Source: a virus
Direction: 5' to 3' (one strand)
Length of the DNA: 55,223 nucleotides
Virus record (IMG/VR): IMGVR_UViG_3300042868_005645
Location: 1 to 55,223 of that record
The position numbers were made by a program, and so were the translations under genes. Below the pieces are notes generated by a model that had not been told where the DNA came from, did not search any database, and was given only the letters and a program-made list of their open reading frames with translations. Positions 32,175 to 41,707 of this stretch are shown here, one piece after another (the stretch's first letter is position 1; every line of letters begins with the position of its first letter).

Positions 32175-33884
32175 ATGGCAGTCGTTCAAATTTCGCGCAT
32201 TCAGGTGCGCCGTGGCAGAAGTAACAGCGGAACAGGAATTCCACAACTGGCATCAGGCGAATTCGGCTGGGCAGTTGATGACCAAGCATTATACATTGGA
32301 AACGGTTCTGTTAGCGAAGGTGCACCTGCTGTAGGAAACACACGTATTCTTACAGAAAATACCAACATCTTTGATCTAGTTGAGCAGTATCAATACAAAC
32401 GTAGCGATGCTAGTTATATTACAGGAGAAAGTGTTCCTGTACAACGTACATTGCAACAACGACTAGACGACCAAGTATCAGTTAGATCATTTGGTGCCTT
32501 GGGCGACGGCACTACTGATGACAGAGATGCTATACAGCGAGCCATCGATGCTGTTTATATCGACTACACCGCAGAAAGTATTGTAGATCCTCAACCTAAA
32601 CGCAGAGTTGAATTAATAGTTGAAGCAGGCAACTACTTGGTATCTGGTCCTATCTACATCTATCCTTTTATAACATTAAAAGGTGCTGGCAAAGACAAAA
32701 CAGTAATACGTGCCGATGGAGAATTTTCTGCGGCCATTGCAATATGCGATCCCTACAAGACAGATCCATTAAACGATGCTACATTAATCAAATACGAAAC
32801 TGACGTAAATCAATACAGTGCCGCAAACGAAACTGGCAAAACACAACCACGATACATCAACATCACAGGTGTGACATTTGAATCATTGGCAGAAAACAAA
32901 CCCGTATTCATTGCCAATGCCATGCGTAACAGTGTATTCACAGATGTTAAGTTCAAGTCAACTTTTGAAATTGGTACTTCACTAACAGGCGACGTTGATT
33001 TTAATATTGGACTAGAGTTAGTGGCCAAGTCAGTGTCAGTTACTTGCCAAAACAATATCTTCGATAATTGCGAATTTGAAAATTGTGCCTATGGTATTGA
33101 TTCTACTTATGATATTCAACAAAACACATTCCGCAGTTGTATCTTTACTAATCTAGGCATTGGTGCATATCTAGGTTGGGATGTTGTAGTAGGTGTTACT
33201 GATCCAGAAATTGGTTCAGGTCGACAAGTTGGTCCACGTTGGACAAGGTTTGAAAAATGTAGATTCCAAGATATTGATCGACAAGGTCTATACATCGGCC
33301 GCGGCGTTGGTAACGTCAGCAGTTATAACTCTTACATCAAAGTAGGTAATGACGGCGGCGGTTCGACTGGTGGAGTAGGCACTGGATTAAAATATCCAGT
33401 CATTGAATTTGAATTTGACACCAACGTTTCAGAAAATGATTATTTCGAACGTGCCTATGACTTATCTCCAGCATCAAGCATAGCATTTAGAGACACTGCC
33501 TACGTTAGTGAAATCGCTGGCAGTGCCATAGCCAATCAAAAATATTTTCCTCCTAAGAGTATCACAGGCACTTCAGAATCGATTTTACTAAAACTACCAG
33601 GCAGTCAAGATGCAGTGTACAGAATCAATTACTATTATGTATGTCCTCTACTAGAGTTTATGAGAAGAGGTACAATTACAGTATTGGCTGATTTGTCCAA
33701 TGACCGTGTTCATGTTACTGATGATTTTGATGTAACTGGTAGCAATCTAAGTCAAGGAGAAAACTTGACCTTCACAGCAGACTTTGCCGACTCTGACTCC
33801 AATGGCACTAAAGATTCAATCCTATTGAATTACTCCTCAAATCAAAATGGAACTTTGAAATATTGGTATGATATCCAAAGTTAA
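32175..33884 (+). CDS. Tail fibre/spike with beta-helix (pectate-lyase-like)
   Basis: 569 aa. Residues 1-60 match the N-terminal attachment domain of major-tropism-determinant-like proteins (QISRIQVRRGRSNSGTG, LASGEFGWAVDDQALYIG). SVRSFGALGDGTTDD at 102-116 is the classic start of a pectate-lyase-3 beta helix, which runs to about 430 with repeated short strands (FDNCEFENCAYGID, FRSCIFTNLG). A C-terminal beta domain follows. It should bind or cleave host surface polysaccharide. Confidence 0.85.
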   Translation: MAVVQISRIQVRRGRSNSGTGIPQLASGEFGWAVDDQALYIGNGSVSEGAPAVGNTRILTENTNIFDLVEQYQYKRSDASYITGESVPVQRTLQQRLDDQVSVRSFGALGDGTTDDRDAIQRAIDAVYIDYTAESIVDPQPKRRVELIVEAGNYLVSGPIYIYPFITLKGAGKDKTVIRADGEFSAAIAICDPYKTDPLNDATLIKYETDVNQYSAANETGKTQPRYINITGVTFESLAENKPVFIANAMRNSVFTDVKFKSTFEIGTSLTGDVDFNIGLELVAKSVSVTCQNNIFDNCEFENCAYGIDSTYDIQQNTFRSCIFTNLGIGAYLGWDVVVGVTDPEIGSGRQVGPRWTRFEKCRFQDIDRQGLYIGRGVGNVSSYNSYIKVGNDGGGSTGGVGTGLKYPVIEFEFDTNVSENDYFERAYDLSPASSIAFRDTAYVSEIAGSAIANQKYFPPKSITGTSESILLKLPGSQDAVYRINYYYVCPLLEFMRRGTITVLADLSNDRVHVTDDFDVTGSNLSQGENLTFTADFADSDSNGTKDSILLNYSSNQNGTLKYWYDIQS

Positions 33885-33887
33885 TCA

Positions 33888-33991
33888 TTGACTTTTAATC
33901 TGCGCACTGTATAATATAAAATGTTCACTTTATGAATTGCGTTAAATTCATACATACAAAATATTCTACAAAAGATAAGTGTCAATAAATA
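33888..33991 (+). promoter_or_regulatory. Sigma70 plus late promoter before nrdA
   Basis: TTGACT (33888-33893), 16 bp, TATAAT (33910-33915), and an AATAAATA element at 33984-33991. The ribonucleotide reductase operon has GGGAG before the ATG at 34026. No other feature is seen in this 140-bp gap. Confidence 0.6.
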
Positions 33992-34025
33992 ACGCATTAA
34001 AACAAGAATACACAGGGAGTAACGG

Positions 34026-36350
34026 ATGACAAAAAGCATTATGATCGTCAAAAGGGACGGTCGTAGAGAACCACTCACCATTGAAAAATGGCAGGCACAA
34101 GTGGCTAAAGTGTGCAGTGGTATTGCGGATGTAAGTCAATCGATGATTGAAATCAAAGCACAGCCACATTTTTATGACGGAATGACTACAAAAGAGATAG
34201 ACGAGGTTACACTTAGGGCTATTGCAGATTTGATCGATGTGGAAAATAATCCAGATGTCGGACATGTCAATTATCAATATGTAGCAGGCAAACAAAAACT
34301 TAGTATGTTACGCAAAGATGTTTATGGAGACTATGAGCCTCCGCATCTTTATGAAATTGTAAAGAAGAATGTGGCCACAGGTCTTTACACTAGCGAACTA
34401 CTCACATGGTACACTGAAGAAGACTGGAATCGAATGAATGACATGATTGATCATGCCAAGGATGAAGAGTATGGATACGCCAGCATCGAGCAGTTAATTG
34501 AAAAATATTTGGTACGCAATCGTGCGACAAAGGAAATTTATGAAACTCCACAGGTTAGATACATGGTTGCGGCAGCGACTGTGTTCCATAGAGAAGAACC
34601 GAATAGTGCGAGGATGCGTTACATTAAAGAATATTATACGGCAGCATCCGATGGTTTGTTTACTCTTGCTACACCTGTGTTGGCTGGCCTCGGCACTCCT
34701 ACTAAACAGTTTTCTAGTTGTGTGCTTATCCGCAGTGACGACGATCTGGATAGCATATTTGCTTCTGGAGAGATGATGGCCAAGTATGCCAGCAAACGTG
34801 CTGGCATTGGTTTGGAGATTGGCAGATTACGTCCTTTGGGTTCGCCTATTAGAGGCGGTGAAATCATGCATACAGGTATGATTCCATTCTTAAAGAAGTG
34901 GTTTGGTGACCTGCGTAGTTGTAGTCAAGGAGGTATTCGTAATGCTAGTGCTACTGTGTTTTACCCTATTTGGCATCATCAATTTGATGATCTTATTGTA
35001 CTCAAGAACAATCAAGGGACTGAAGAGACCCGAGTTCGACACATGGATTATGGAGTCGTATTGTCAGCATTCTTCTGGAGACGATTTAAAAACAAAGAAA
35101 ACATAACTTTCTTTGATCCTAACGAAGTTCCTGACTTATACGAAGCATTTTACAAAGATACTAAACTATTTGAAGAACTGTACGTAAAATATGAACGCCA
35201 GCCCAATCTTCGCAAGAAGACTATGAGTGCTGAAGAAGTATTCAAGAGTGGTATTCTTAAAGAGCGCACTGATACAGGCCGTATCTATCTAGTGTTTATT
35301 GACAACGTGATGAATCAAGGACCGTTTGATCCTGAGTATCACACCATTTATCAGAGTAACCTTTGCTGTGAAATTCTTTTACCTACTAAGTCTTTTAAGC
35401 GCCTCGATGATGCTGATGGGCGCATCGCTTTATGCACTCTTGGTTCTATTAATTGGGGAGCCTTCCGTAATCCTGAAGATATGCGCAGGGCTTGTCGCAT
35501 TCTACATAGAAGCCTCAATAATATATTGGACTATCAAGATTTCTTATCAATTCAATCGAAGTTAAGCAATGACGAAATTCGTCCGCTAGGCATTGGTGTT
35601 ACCAATCTAGCCTATTGGCACGCCAAACGTGGACTACGCTACGGCGAAAAAGATGCACTACAAGATGTTAAGACTTGGATGGAACATCAGGCCTACTACT
35701 TAACTGAAGCCACAGTAGAGTTAGCCAAGGAACGTGGTAAGTGTGACCATAGTGACAAGACACGCTATGGACAAGGAGAGTTTCCTTGGGAACTACGTGC
35801 TGTTGGCTCCAATGACCTAGCAGACTTTACACCTGAATTAGATTGGGAAACCTTGCGTGGAGATATGCTGGAACACGGTGTACGCAATGCTACACAAATG
35901 GCCATTGCTCCTGTAGAAAGTAGCAGTGTAGTTATCAACAGTACTAATGGCATTGAAATGCCAATGAGTTTAATCAGTGTTAAAGAAAGTAAAGCAGGAT
36001 CGTTTGTACAAGTTGTGCCTGAGTATCATAAGTTGAAGAACAAGTATCAACTAATGTGGGAACAGAAAGACTGTGACGGCTATTTGAAAACTGCCGCAGT
36101 GTTACAAGTCTATGTTGATCAGAGTATCAGTACTAATACATTCTATAATCCGGCGCACTTTGCGGATCGTAAAGTTCCAACAACATTGATTGCTAAGAAT
36201 TTAATGAACTTTTTATACTGGGGTGGGAAAACATTCTACTACAGTTTAATCAACAAAGCAGGATCCCGTGCTAAAGATGATGTTCTGCAAGTTGCCCAAC
36301 AGTATGTTGAAGTTGATATAGAAGAAGACTGCGAGGCTTGTAAATTATAA
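34026..36350 (+). CDS. nrdA: Ribonucleotide reductase class Ia, alpha subunit
   Basis: 774 aa, usual length. It reduces ribonucleoside diphosphates to deoxy forms with NrdB. The N-terminal ATP-cone (IVKRDGRREPLTIEKW) gives allosteric control. The active-site segment NLCCEI lies near residue 445-450, and the C-terminal redox pair CEAC near 770-773 is the substrate for glutaredoxin, encoded downstream. Supplying dNTPs for phage DNA synthesis is the known role. The stop overlaps the next start (one base). Confidence 0.95.
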   Translation: MTKSIMIVKRDGRREPLTIEKWQAQVAKVCSGIADVSQSMIEIKAQPHFYDGMTTKEIDEVTLRAIADLIDVENNPDVGHVNYQYVAGKQKLSMLRKDVYGDYEPPHLYEIVKKNVATGLYTSELLTWYTEEDWNRMNDMIDHAKDEEYGYASIEQLIEKYLVRNRATKEIYETPQVRYMVAAATVFHREEPNSARMRYIKEYYTAASDGLFTLATPVLAGLGTPTKQFSSCVLIRSDDDLDSIFASGEMMAKYASKRAGIGLEIGRLRPLGSPIRGGEIMHTGMIPFLKKWFGDLRSCSQGGIRNASATVFYPIWHHQFDDLIVLKNNQGTEETRVRHMDYGVVLSAFFWRRFKNKENITFFDPNEVPDLYEAFYKDTKLFEELYVKYERQPNLRKKTMSAEEVFKSGILKERTDTGRIYLVFIDNVMNQGPFDPEYHTIYQSNLCCEILLPTKSFKRLDDADGRIALCTLGSINWGAFRNPEDMRRACRILHRSLNNILDYQDFLSIQSKLSNDEIRPLGIGVTNLAYWHAKRGLRYGEKDALQDVKTWMEHQAYYLTEATVELAKERGKCDHSDKTRYGQGEFPWELRAVGSNDLADFTPELDWETLRGDMLEHGVRNATQMAIAPVESSSVVINSTNGIEMPMSLISVKESKAGSFVQVVPEYHKLKNKYQLMWEQKDCDGYLKTAAVLQVYVDQSISTNTFYNPAHFADRKVPTTLIAKNLMNFLYWGGKTFYYSLINKAGSRAKDDVLQVAQQYVEVDIEEDCEACKL

Positions 36351-37009
36351 TGTTAGAAACTTGTTGCGATATACTAGTAGACGCTTATAAGCGCAATTGG
36401 ATCACCAGTAGAGATGGTAACATTTCTATTCGTCATCACGACCGTGATCACTTTTATGTAACTCCTAGCGGTGTTCGTAAACAGAACATGCAACCAGAGA
36501 TGTTTAAGAAGATTAAAATCTGGAGAAGCATTAACAGTGGAGTTGGCAGTGGTGCTTTTAACTATAATTGGGAAGTCATTGAACAAACAGACTTATCAGG
36601 CAACTTGGAACCTAGTGGTGAAATGCCTTTGCATTTTGGACTACAGAAAGAATTAGGACAGCATAAAGACGATGTGCGTGTAGTTGTACACGTTCATCCA
36701 ACTTACTGTATTGCGGCCATGCATGCCGGCATTGACCTAGCAACTGTCAGTGATTCGTTTCCAGAATTAAATCGTTATACCAAAGTAGCACACAATGTGG
36801 GAGATGTTGCTCCCATAAGTGAAGAACTAGGCGAAGCGTGTCATCGCAACTTAGGTCTGGATCGCGAAGGCAACATCAAGTTTGACATAGTAGGTATCAA
36901 AGGACACGGTGTAGTGGCCATTGGCAACACTCCGTGGCGTGCCTATGAGCACATAGAAAGATTAGAACACATTTGCAAGATAGTACTTGCATCAGGAAAA
37001 TATAAATGA
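36350..37009 (+). CDS. Class II aldolase/adducin family protein
   Basis: 219 aa with the zinc-binding HVHPT motif near 120-124, GHG near 183-185 and an early SGNISIR-like DGNISIRHHD (22-31), as in fuculose-phosphate aldolase, ribulose-phosphate epimerase and MtnB. The reaction cannot be assigned. Its place, overlapping nrdA and nrdB by ATG/TAA overlaps, is unusual; it might recycle a sugar phosphate or methylthio-sugar produced during infection (inference). Confidence 0.8.
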   Translation: MLETCCDILVDAYKRNWITSRDGNISIRHHDRDHFYVTPSGVRKQNMQPEMFKKIKIWRSINSGVGSGAFNYNWEVIEQTDLSGNLEPSGEMPLHFGLQKELGQHKDDVRVVVHVHPTYCIAAMHAGIDLATVSDSFPELNRYTKVAHNVGDVAPISEELGEACHRNLGLDREGNIKFDIVGIKGHGVVAIGNTPWRAYEHIERLEHICKIVLASGKYK

Positions 37010-38106
37010 GTCAAGCACAATATAACTTACACACAAAAACAGATTATCTCAATCGCAAGATGTTTCTGGATCCAGCAGGTCCAGTTACTATTCAACGCTT
37101 TGAAGAAGTCAAGTACAACAAGATTTCAGACTTTGAAAAAACTGCTAGAGGATTCTTTTGGGTACCCGAAGAGATTAGTCTAACCAAAGACGCCAACGAT
37201 TTTAAGGAAGCCAGCGATGCTGTCAAACATATCTTCACTAGTAACTTGCTTAGGCAAACTGCTCTTGACAGTCTGCAAGGCCGCGGCCCAAGTCAAATCT
37301 TTACTCCGGTCATAAGTCTTCCAGAACTAGAAGCACTGGTCTACAACTGGACATTCTTTGAAACAAACATTCACAGTCGCAGTTACAGTCATATCATTCG
37401 CAACATCTACAACGTACCAAAAGAAATATTTGCAACTATTCATGATACAAAAGAAATTGTTGAAATGGCAAGTAGCGTGGGCAAATACTATGATGACCTG
37501 CATATGATCAACTGCCGAAAAGAAGCCGGCGAGAAGATCAATGAGTACACACATGTCAAGGCAATCTGGTTGGCATTGAACGCTAGTTATGCACTAGAAG
37601 CACTACGCTTTATGGTTAGTTTTGCCACAAGTTTGGCCATGGTAGAGAACAAGATCTTTATTGGCAACGGCAACATCATTAGTTTGATTCTGCAAGATGA
37701 ACTACTACACAAGGGTTGGACTGCTTTCCTAATCAACCAAGTGGTCAAAGAAGATTCTAGATTTGCACAAGCCAAGGCCGACTGTGAAGCAGAAGTGTAT
37801 CAACTATATAAAGATGTGATTAGAGAAGAAAAAGAGTGGGCCGAATATTTGTTTAAAAAGGGACCTGTGATTGGACTTAATGCTCCTATCCTTTCTGACT
37901 TTGTTGACTATACTGCAACAGGTGCATTGAAAGAAATAGGCATCAAGTATCAAGCCACTGCTCCTAAATCAACTCCGATCCCGTGGTTCAACAAGCATAC
38001 AGATACCAGTAAGAAGCAAACAGCCTTACAGGAAAATGAAAGTACAAATTATGTAATTGGAGTGATGAGCGATGCCATCGACTACGAAGAATTACCAAGT
38101 TTATAA
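37006..38106 (+). CDS. nrdB: Ribonucleotide reductase class Ia, beta subunit
   Basis: 366 aa. Carries the di-iron/tyrosyl radical site: FFETNIHSRSYSHII (117-131) with the radical Tyr in HSRSY, LEALRFMVSF and QDELLH. Compared with E. coli (E-x2-H before the Tyr) the first ligand pair reads E-x3-H here, one residue longer. Otherwise standard. The C-terminus ends EELPSL, as expected for docking to NrdA. ATGA overlap with the aldolase gene. Confidence 0.93.
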   Translation: MSQAQYNLHTKTDYLNRKMFLDPAGPVTIQRFEEVKYNKISDFEKTARGFFWVPEEISLTKDANDFKEASDAVKHIFTSNLLRQTALDSLQGRGPSQIFTPVISLPELEALVYNWTFFETNIHSRSYSHIIRNIYNVPKEIFATIHDTKEIVEMASSVGKYYDDLHMINCRKEAGEKINEYTHVKAIWLALNASYALEALRFMVSFATSLAMVENKIFIGNGNIISLILQDELLHKGWTAFLINQVVKEDSRFAQAKADCEAEVYQLYKDVIREEKEWAEYLFKKGPVIGLNAPILSDFVDYTATGALKEIGIKYQATAPKSTPIPWFNKHTDTSKKQTALQENESTNYVIGVMSDAIDYEELPSL

Positions 38107-38118
38107 TTAAGGAAAGAA

Positions 38119-38352
38119 ATGAAAGCAACAGTATGGTCAAAGTACAATTGCCCTTATTGCGATCAAGCAAAGGCATTGTTAAAACAAAAAGGTATACCTT
38201 TTGAAGAAAAGAAAATCGGCGACGGGTATACTAAAGAAGAGTTGTTGGAAGCAGTACCCTCAGCACGTACAGTTCCTCAAATCTTCTTAGGTGACGAACT
38301 TGTCGGCGGGTTCACAGAACTGCGAGCAAGACTAACAGAGGCAAAACAATGA
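38119..38352 (+). CDS. grx: Glutaredoxin
   Basis: 77 aa, the short NrdH/T4-type length. CPYC redox motif at 11-14, TVPQIF with the cis-Pro near 52-57 and GGFTEL near the end bind glutathione. Reduces NrdA's C-terminal disulfide. Good AAGGA ribosome site; overlaps the next gene by ATGA. Confidence 0.9.
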   Translation: MKATVWSKYNCPYCDQAKALLKQKGIPFEEKKIGDGYTKEELLEAVPSARTVPQIFLGDELVGGFTELRARLTEAKQ

Positions 38353-38579
38353 ATATTGTGATATGGACAAGAGAAGGTGATGCATATTGCAAGGAAGCAG
38401 TGCGCCATCTACAACTTGCAAAAAAAGAATTTGTGGAAAAAAGAATAGGTGCTGGATTCACTATCGACCAACTGCTGGCCGAAGATCCAAATGCCACAGC
38501 AGAAATGCCGGCATTGTTTGTAGACGGAAAGTATGCTGGCGGTCTTAGAGAAATTCATGGTCTAGTCAGGAATTCATGA
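38349..38579 (+). CDS. Degenerate glutaredoxin, one Cys
   Basis: 76 aa with the same fold signatures as its upstream neighbour (VIWTREG, AEMPALFVDG, GGLREIHGL) but the redox site reads DAYC (11-14), so the usually nucleophilic first cysteine is replaced by Asp. It looks like a tandem duplicate that lost dithiol activity and may now bind rather than reduce a partner. Confidence 0.75.
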   Translation: MNIVIWTREGDAYCKEAVRHLQLAKKEFVEKRIGAGFTIDQLLAEDPNATAEMPALFVDGKYAGGLREIHGLVRNS

Positions 38580-39085
38580 AAATCTTAGTTGTTGGGGGAT
38601 CGTCGGGGCTAGGTAAAGCCATTGTAGAAAAATACAATGCTGATAATATCAGCACCAGTGTTGGATTTCCTATTCCTGAAAAACTAAATGAAGCAGTGGC
38701 AACAAGCATGAATTATGATGTTGTTGTTAATTGCCTTCCGGATTCAAATCAAAATAAACTGTTAACTGCTATGTATCGAAGCCATGACGCCGAAGACCTA
38801 CATACATATTTTATAACCATTGGTAGTATGAGTTGGAGATTTCATCAGTCCGGACATAGCAAACGAGATTTGTTTGACTGGAACGAAAGAATTTTGATTA
38901 GCCCAACCAAAGTTAGACACACACTGTTGAATCCTGCATATCTTTGGAACAGTAAAGATCAAGGACCTGTTGAAAAAATTAATGAAAAAGAAATGCTGGA
39001 TACCATTGACTTTTTAATTCAACGCAGTTATACTAGTGCAAGTGTAATTTCACTATTAGAAATCAAAGGACCATTTAAATGTTAA
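38576..39085 (+). CDS. Short-chain dehydrogenase-like protein
   Basis: 169 aa. A Rossmann start GGSSGLGKA (7-15) and VVNCLPDS (51-58) fit an SDR fold, but no Y-x3-K pair in the expected place is visible and the protein is shorter than usual, so catalysis is doubtful. Overlaps the glutaredoxin-like gene. Confidence 0.65.
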   Translation: MKILVVGGSSGLGKAIVEKYNADNISTSVGFPIPEKLNEAVATSMNYDVVVNCLPDSNQNKLLTAMYRSHDAEDLHTYFITIGSMSWRFHQSGHSKRDLFDWNERILISPTKVRHTLLNPAYLWNSKDQGPVEKINEKEMLDTIDFLIQRSYTSASVISLLEIKGPFKC

Positions 39086-39372
39086 TCGATAAAGGCGTTA
39101 CGTCAGGCGAAGTAGTTACAATTAAACTTACTTCAGGAGAAGAACTAGTTGCACGACTAGACACAGAAACAGATACGTTTGTAAAACTATCTAAAACCAT
39201 GGTGCTTACAGCGGGGCCTAACGGACTTGCTATGGTTCCGTACTTGTTTACTGTAGAACAAGATAAGGTAATCTCTTTAAACAAGAGTACCATCACAGTA
39301 ATTGCACCTACAATGAAGCCAGCGGCTGATCAATACTTGGAATCCACTTCCAGTATTAAAATTGTAAGTTAA
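39079..39372 (+). CDS. Sm/Hfq-like phage protein, 97 aa
   Basis: The N-terminal 65 residues have an Sm-like beta pattern (VVTIKLTSGEELVARLD, FVKLSKTMVLTAG, KVISLNKSTITVIAP). Such proteins occur in T4-like marine phages; RNA binding is possible. It contains the fourth copy of the AGCGGGGCCTAA repeat within codons for TAGPNG. Converges with the 39369 gene with a 4-bp overlap. Confidence 0.6.
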   Translation: MLIDKGVTSGEVVTIKLTSGEELVARLDTETDTFVKLSKTMVLTAGPNGLAMVPYLFTVEQDKVISLNKSTITVIAPTMKPAADQYLESTSSIKIVS

Positions 39373-41336
39373 GTAGGTGTTGTTGGAGGGGCAGAGATAG
39401 TTGGATTATCTTTTGCCCACTTCTCGTAGGTAGGATAAGTTCCAGTAACAAACTTTTTCCACTGTCCAGGGCCGCCGTCTTTCATTACTGCTTCTTCAAC
39501 TGACACAGGTAAATCCCCAAATGTTTTACTAGCCTTAAAAGCGTCTAGTAGTATTCCGTATTGATTATTAATCTCTTCACGGCGCTCACGTACCCACAGA
39601 TATTTTCTATATTCGTCTGAATACGCAATAGCCAGTGCTCTAAAGAAAAATCTCTGCCTTACAATAACTTTTTCTTCGTCTGTTCTATCTGCTTCATTGG
39701 GTTTGGCCGCTTCTATCTTTAGATACCGTTCAGCAATTGTAGGGAAGTCGTAGGCACCGTCCATCCATCGTTTTATTAGACCGTCCTTGACTTTTGCGTT
39801 TAACGTTTGTAATTCAGTATCGTATACTGTAAGAACTTTGAAATATTCTTTAAGAAATGGGTTAAAGATTTTTTCATCAGGGTCTTTATCAAACACTGCT
39901 TTCTTCTTTGTAGTAGTAACTGTCACTGCCGGTGCGGAGTCCGCTTCAACTATTTTAGATTGTTTAACTACTGTAGCAGGGTCTTTAGGAGGAGTTGTTC
40001 CTGCAGGTACAAGTGGCGGCTCTTTAGGTCGAGGATTAGGCAAGCCGGATAAACTACGGCGCAATCTCTCAGTGTTAATTCTATCCCATACAATACCGTC
40101 ATCACCTGTATATGTCAGGTCTTCATCTTTAGTGCTTTTGTAAAGACTTGTATCTATACTAGGACCAAGTTTACTTGCACTAGCAAATGTTTGGGAAATA
40201 CTTGCTGGATCAAAAGCACTTTTGTTTAGCGTAAAATCTTGTATTGTTGCTTTAAATCCCGTGGCCGGTTGACTTAGTTGTGCGGCAAAGGCAAATGCTT
40301 TCAAGTCGGCCATTCCTCCTGTAACTGCCGAAGCCTGTGCAGTTTCTATCTCTGCAAATTTTGTAGTCATGTCAGCGGCTGCGGCGTTCATTTTTCCAGT
40401 TACTTCGGTTACTTTGGCTATTTTGGCAGCGTTAGCAGGATTTGCGGCAAATGTTGCATAGGCAGGATTAGGTATTGCTGGACCAGTTGGATTGGCAGGG
40501 TCTGGAATAGTTTGACTTGGAACTCCACTGGCAAATTCAGTTATCTTCGTACCGGCAATTTTTGCCAAGTCAGTTACTTTGTTAATACCTGCTTTGGCAA
40601 AATCTTTAGCCGAACTTAATCCCTTGCTGAGATTGGCTCCAAAGTCTTTGCCTGACTCTGCTACAGCCTTGCTAATTTCTGCGGCCTTTGATTCTAATAG
40701 TTTAGGACCGTCTTGGAAAATTGTTAATGCACCCTGTGCGGCTTTAATCTCGGCTTCTGTCGGTGGCTTTCCGGTTTCTGCAATTTTCTTTTTAGTAAGG
40801 ATATCTACATTACTTTGTGCCATGGCCAACAACTTTGGAAGGTCTGCTTGCGCCTTAGCCATCTTTGCGGCAATGTCTGCTTTCGCAGCCTCTAACTGAC
40901 TACTAGCACCGGCAGGCAAACTGTCGGATACTTCTCCAATCTTGCCAAGGTTGGCAGTGATATCTGCGTTAATGCTACCGTCTTTGATCTTTGATATTGT
41001 ATCAGATAGGTTTGGAGGATTATCTGTAGCAGAGCCACTAAGCAAATTGAAAAATTTTAAACTGCCAGCACTTACTGCACCACTTATCTGTTTATTCTTA
41101 TTCTTCATAGACTCTGCGGTTTGATAAAACGGATCACCAGGCTCAGCAATCTTTTTACCGTCGGGTGCATTATTGATGTTATATAAACGTGCTTCCTCTG
41201 CCCATGTACGACCAGTGGCTGCACATACATCTTCACTGAGAGAACTTGTGGGTACTAGAACAGTTGTTGGCCCATTAGCCGTGACCTTGTTCACATAACT
41301 TTGTCCTGCTGGGGGATCTGGTAGTTTAAATAGCAT
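39369..41336 (-). CDS. Large tail/baseplate-associated protein, 655 aa
   Basis: Long Ala/Lys/Asp-rich helical protein. Residues 1-80 look structured (TNGPTTVLVPTSS-like segment, GRTWAEEARLYN), the middle consists of amphipathic helices (DIAAKMAKAQADLPKLLAMA), then Pro-rich linkers and a C-terminal domain (FFFRALAIAYSDEYRKYLWV). It follows the PAAR gene by 3 bp in the same late operon, so it is probably tail spike- or baseplate-associated. Confidence 0.65.
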   Translation of the reverse strand: MLFKLPDPPAGQSYVNKVTANGPTTVLVPTSSLSEDVCAATGRTWAEEARLYNINNAPDGKKIAEPGDPFYQTAESMKNKNKQISGAVSAGSLKFFNLLSGSATDNPPNLSDTISKIKDGSINADITANLGKIGEVSDSLPAGASSQLEAAKADIAAKMAKAQADLPKLLAMAQSNVDILTKKKIAETGKPPTEAEIKAAQGALTIFQDGPKLLESKAAEISKAVAESGKDFGANLSKGLSSAKDFAKAGINKVTDLAKIAGTKITEFASGVPSQTIPDPANPTGPAIPNPAYATFAANPANAAKIAKVTEVTGKMNAAAADMTTKFAEIETAQASAVTGGMADLKAFAFAAQLSQPATGFKATIQDFTLNKSAFDPASISQTFASASKLGPSIDTSLYKSTKDEDLTYTGDDGIVWDRINTERLRRSLSGLPNPRPKEPPLVPAGTTPPKDPATVVKQSKIVEADSAPAVTVTTTKKKAVFDKDPDEKIFNPFLKEYFKVLTVYDTELQTLNAKVKDGLIKRWMDGAYDFPTIAERYLKIEAAKPNEADRTDEEKVIVRQRFFFRALAIAYSDEYRKYLWVRERREEINNQYGILLDAFKASKTFGDLPVSVEEAVMKDGGPGQWKKFVTGTYPTYEKWAKDNPTISAPPTTPT

Positions 41337-41339
41337 CTT

Positions 41340-41657
41340 TTATCCTGCAAATACGTCTGGACTGCCAGTAACGGAAGTATAGATATCTCCTATTTGTCCT
41401 TCACCTATATCTCCAACGCGATGTACCGCAAGGTTTTCAATGAATACTGTAGCAGACCCAGTTGTGGCTGTACTTGTATGCCCGTCACCGCAACTTTGGT
41501 CGCCAAGCGTGGTCAGCGTTGTTACGGCTTGGTTGTTAATATATACTGTGGCAGCACCGGTTACAAAGGTAGTTGTGTAATCTCTGTGAGAATTGCGTGT
41601 ATCTGCGCATTCATCGCCTTGTCCGATGTCTCCGATTCTTGAAATTGATTGGCTCAT
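41340..41657 (-). CDS. PAAR-like spike tip protein
   Basis: 105 aa with a PAAR pattern: SRIGDIGQGDECA, VTGAATVYINNQAVTTL, DGHTSTATTGSATVFIENLAVHRVGD repeated halves, ending SPDVFAG. PAAR proteins cap the tail spike and bind a metal ion. The minus-strand late promoter GATAAATA ends 5 bp before the ATG. Confidence 0.85.
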   Translation of the reverse strand: MSQSISRIGDIGQGDECADTRNSHRDYTTTFVTGAATVYINNQAVTTLTTLGDQSCGDGHTSTATTGSATVFIENLAVHRVGDIGEGQIGDIYTSVTGSPDVFAG

Positions 41658-41662
41658 ACCAT

Positions 41663-41701
41663 TATTTATCGATTGACAATGTACTGACTTTGTGCTATAC
41701 T
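41663..41701. promoter_or_regulatory. Divergent promoters: late (minus) and sigma70 (plus)
   Basis: Minus strand GATAAATA (41663-41670) serves PAAR. Plus strand TTGACA (41673-41678), 17 bp, TATACT (41696-41701) serves the gene at 41708, only 6 bp after the -10. Both genes should be leaderless or nearly so. Confidence 0.7.
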
Positions 41702-41707
41702 TACAGT

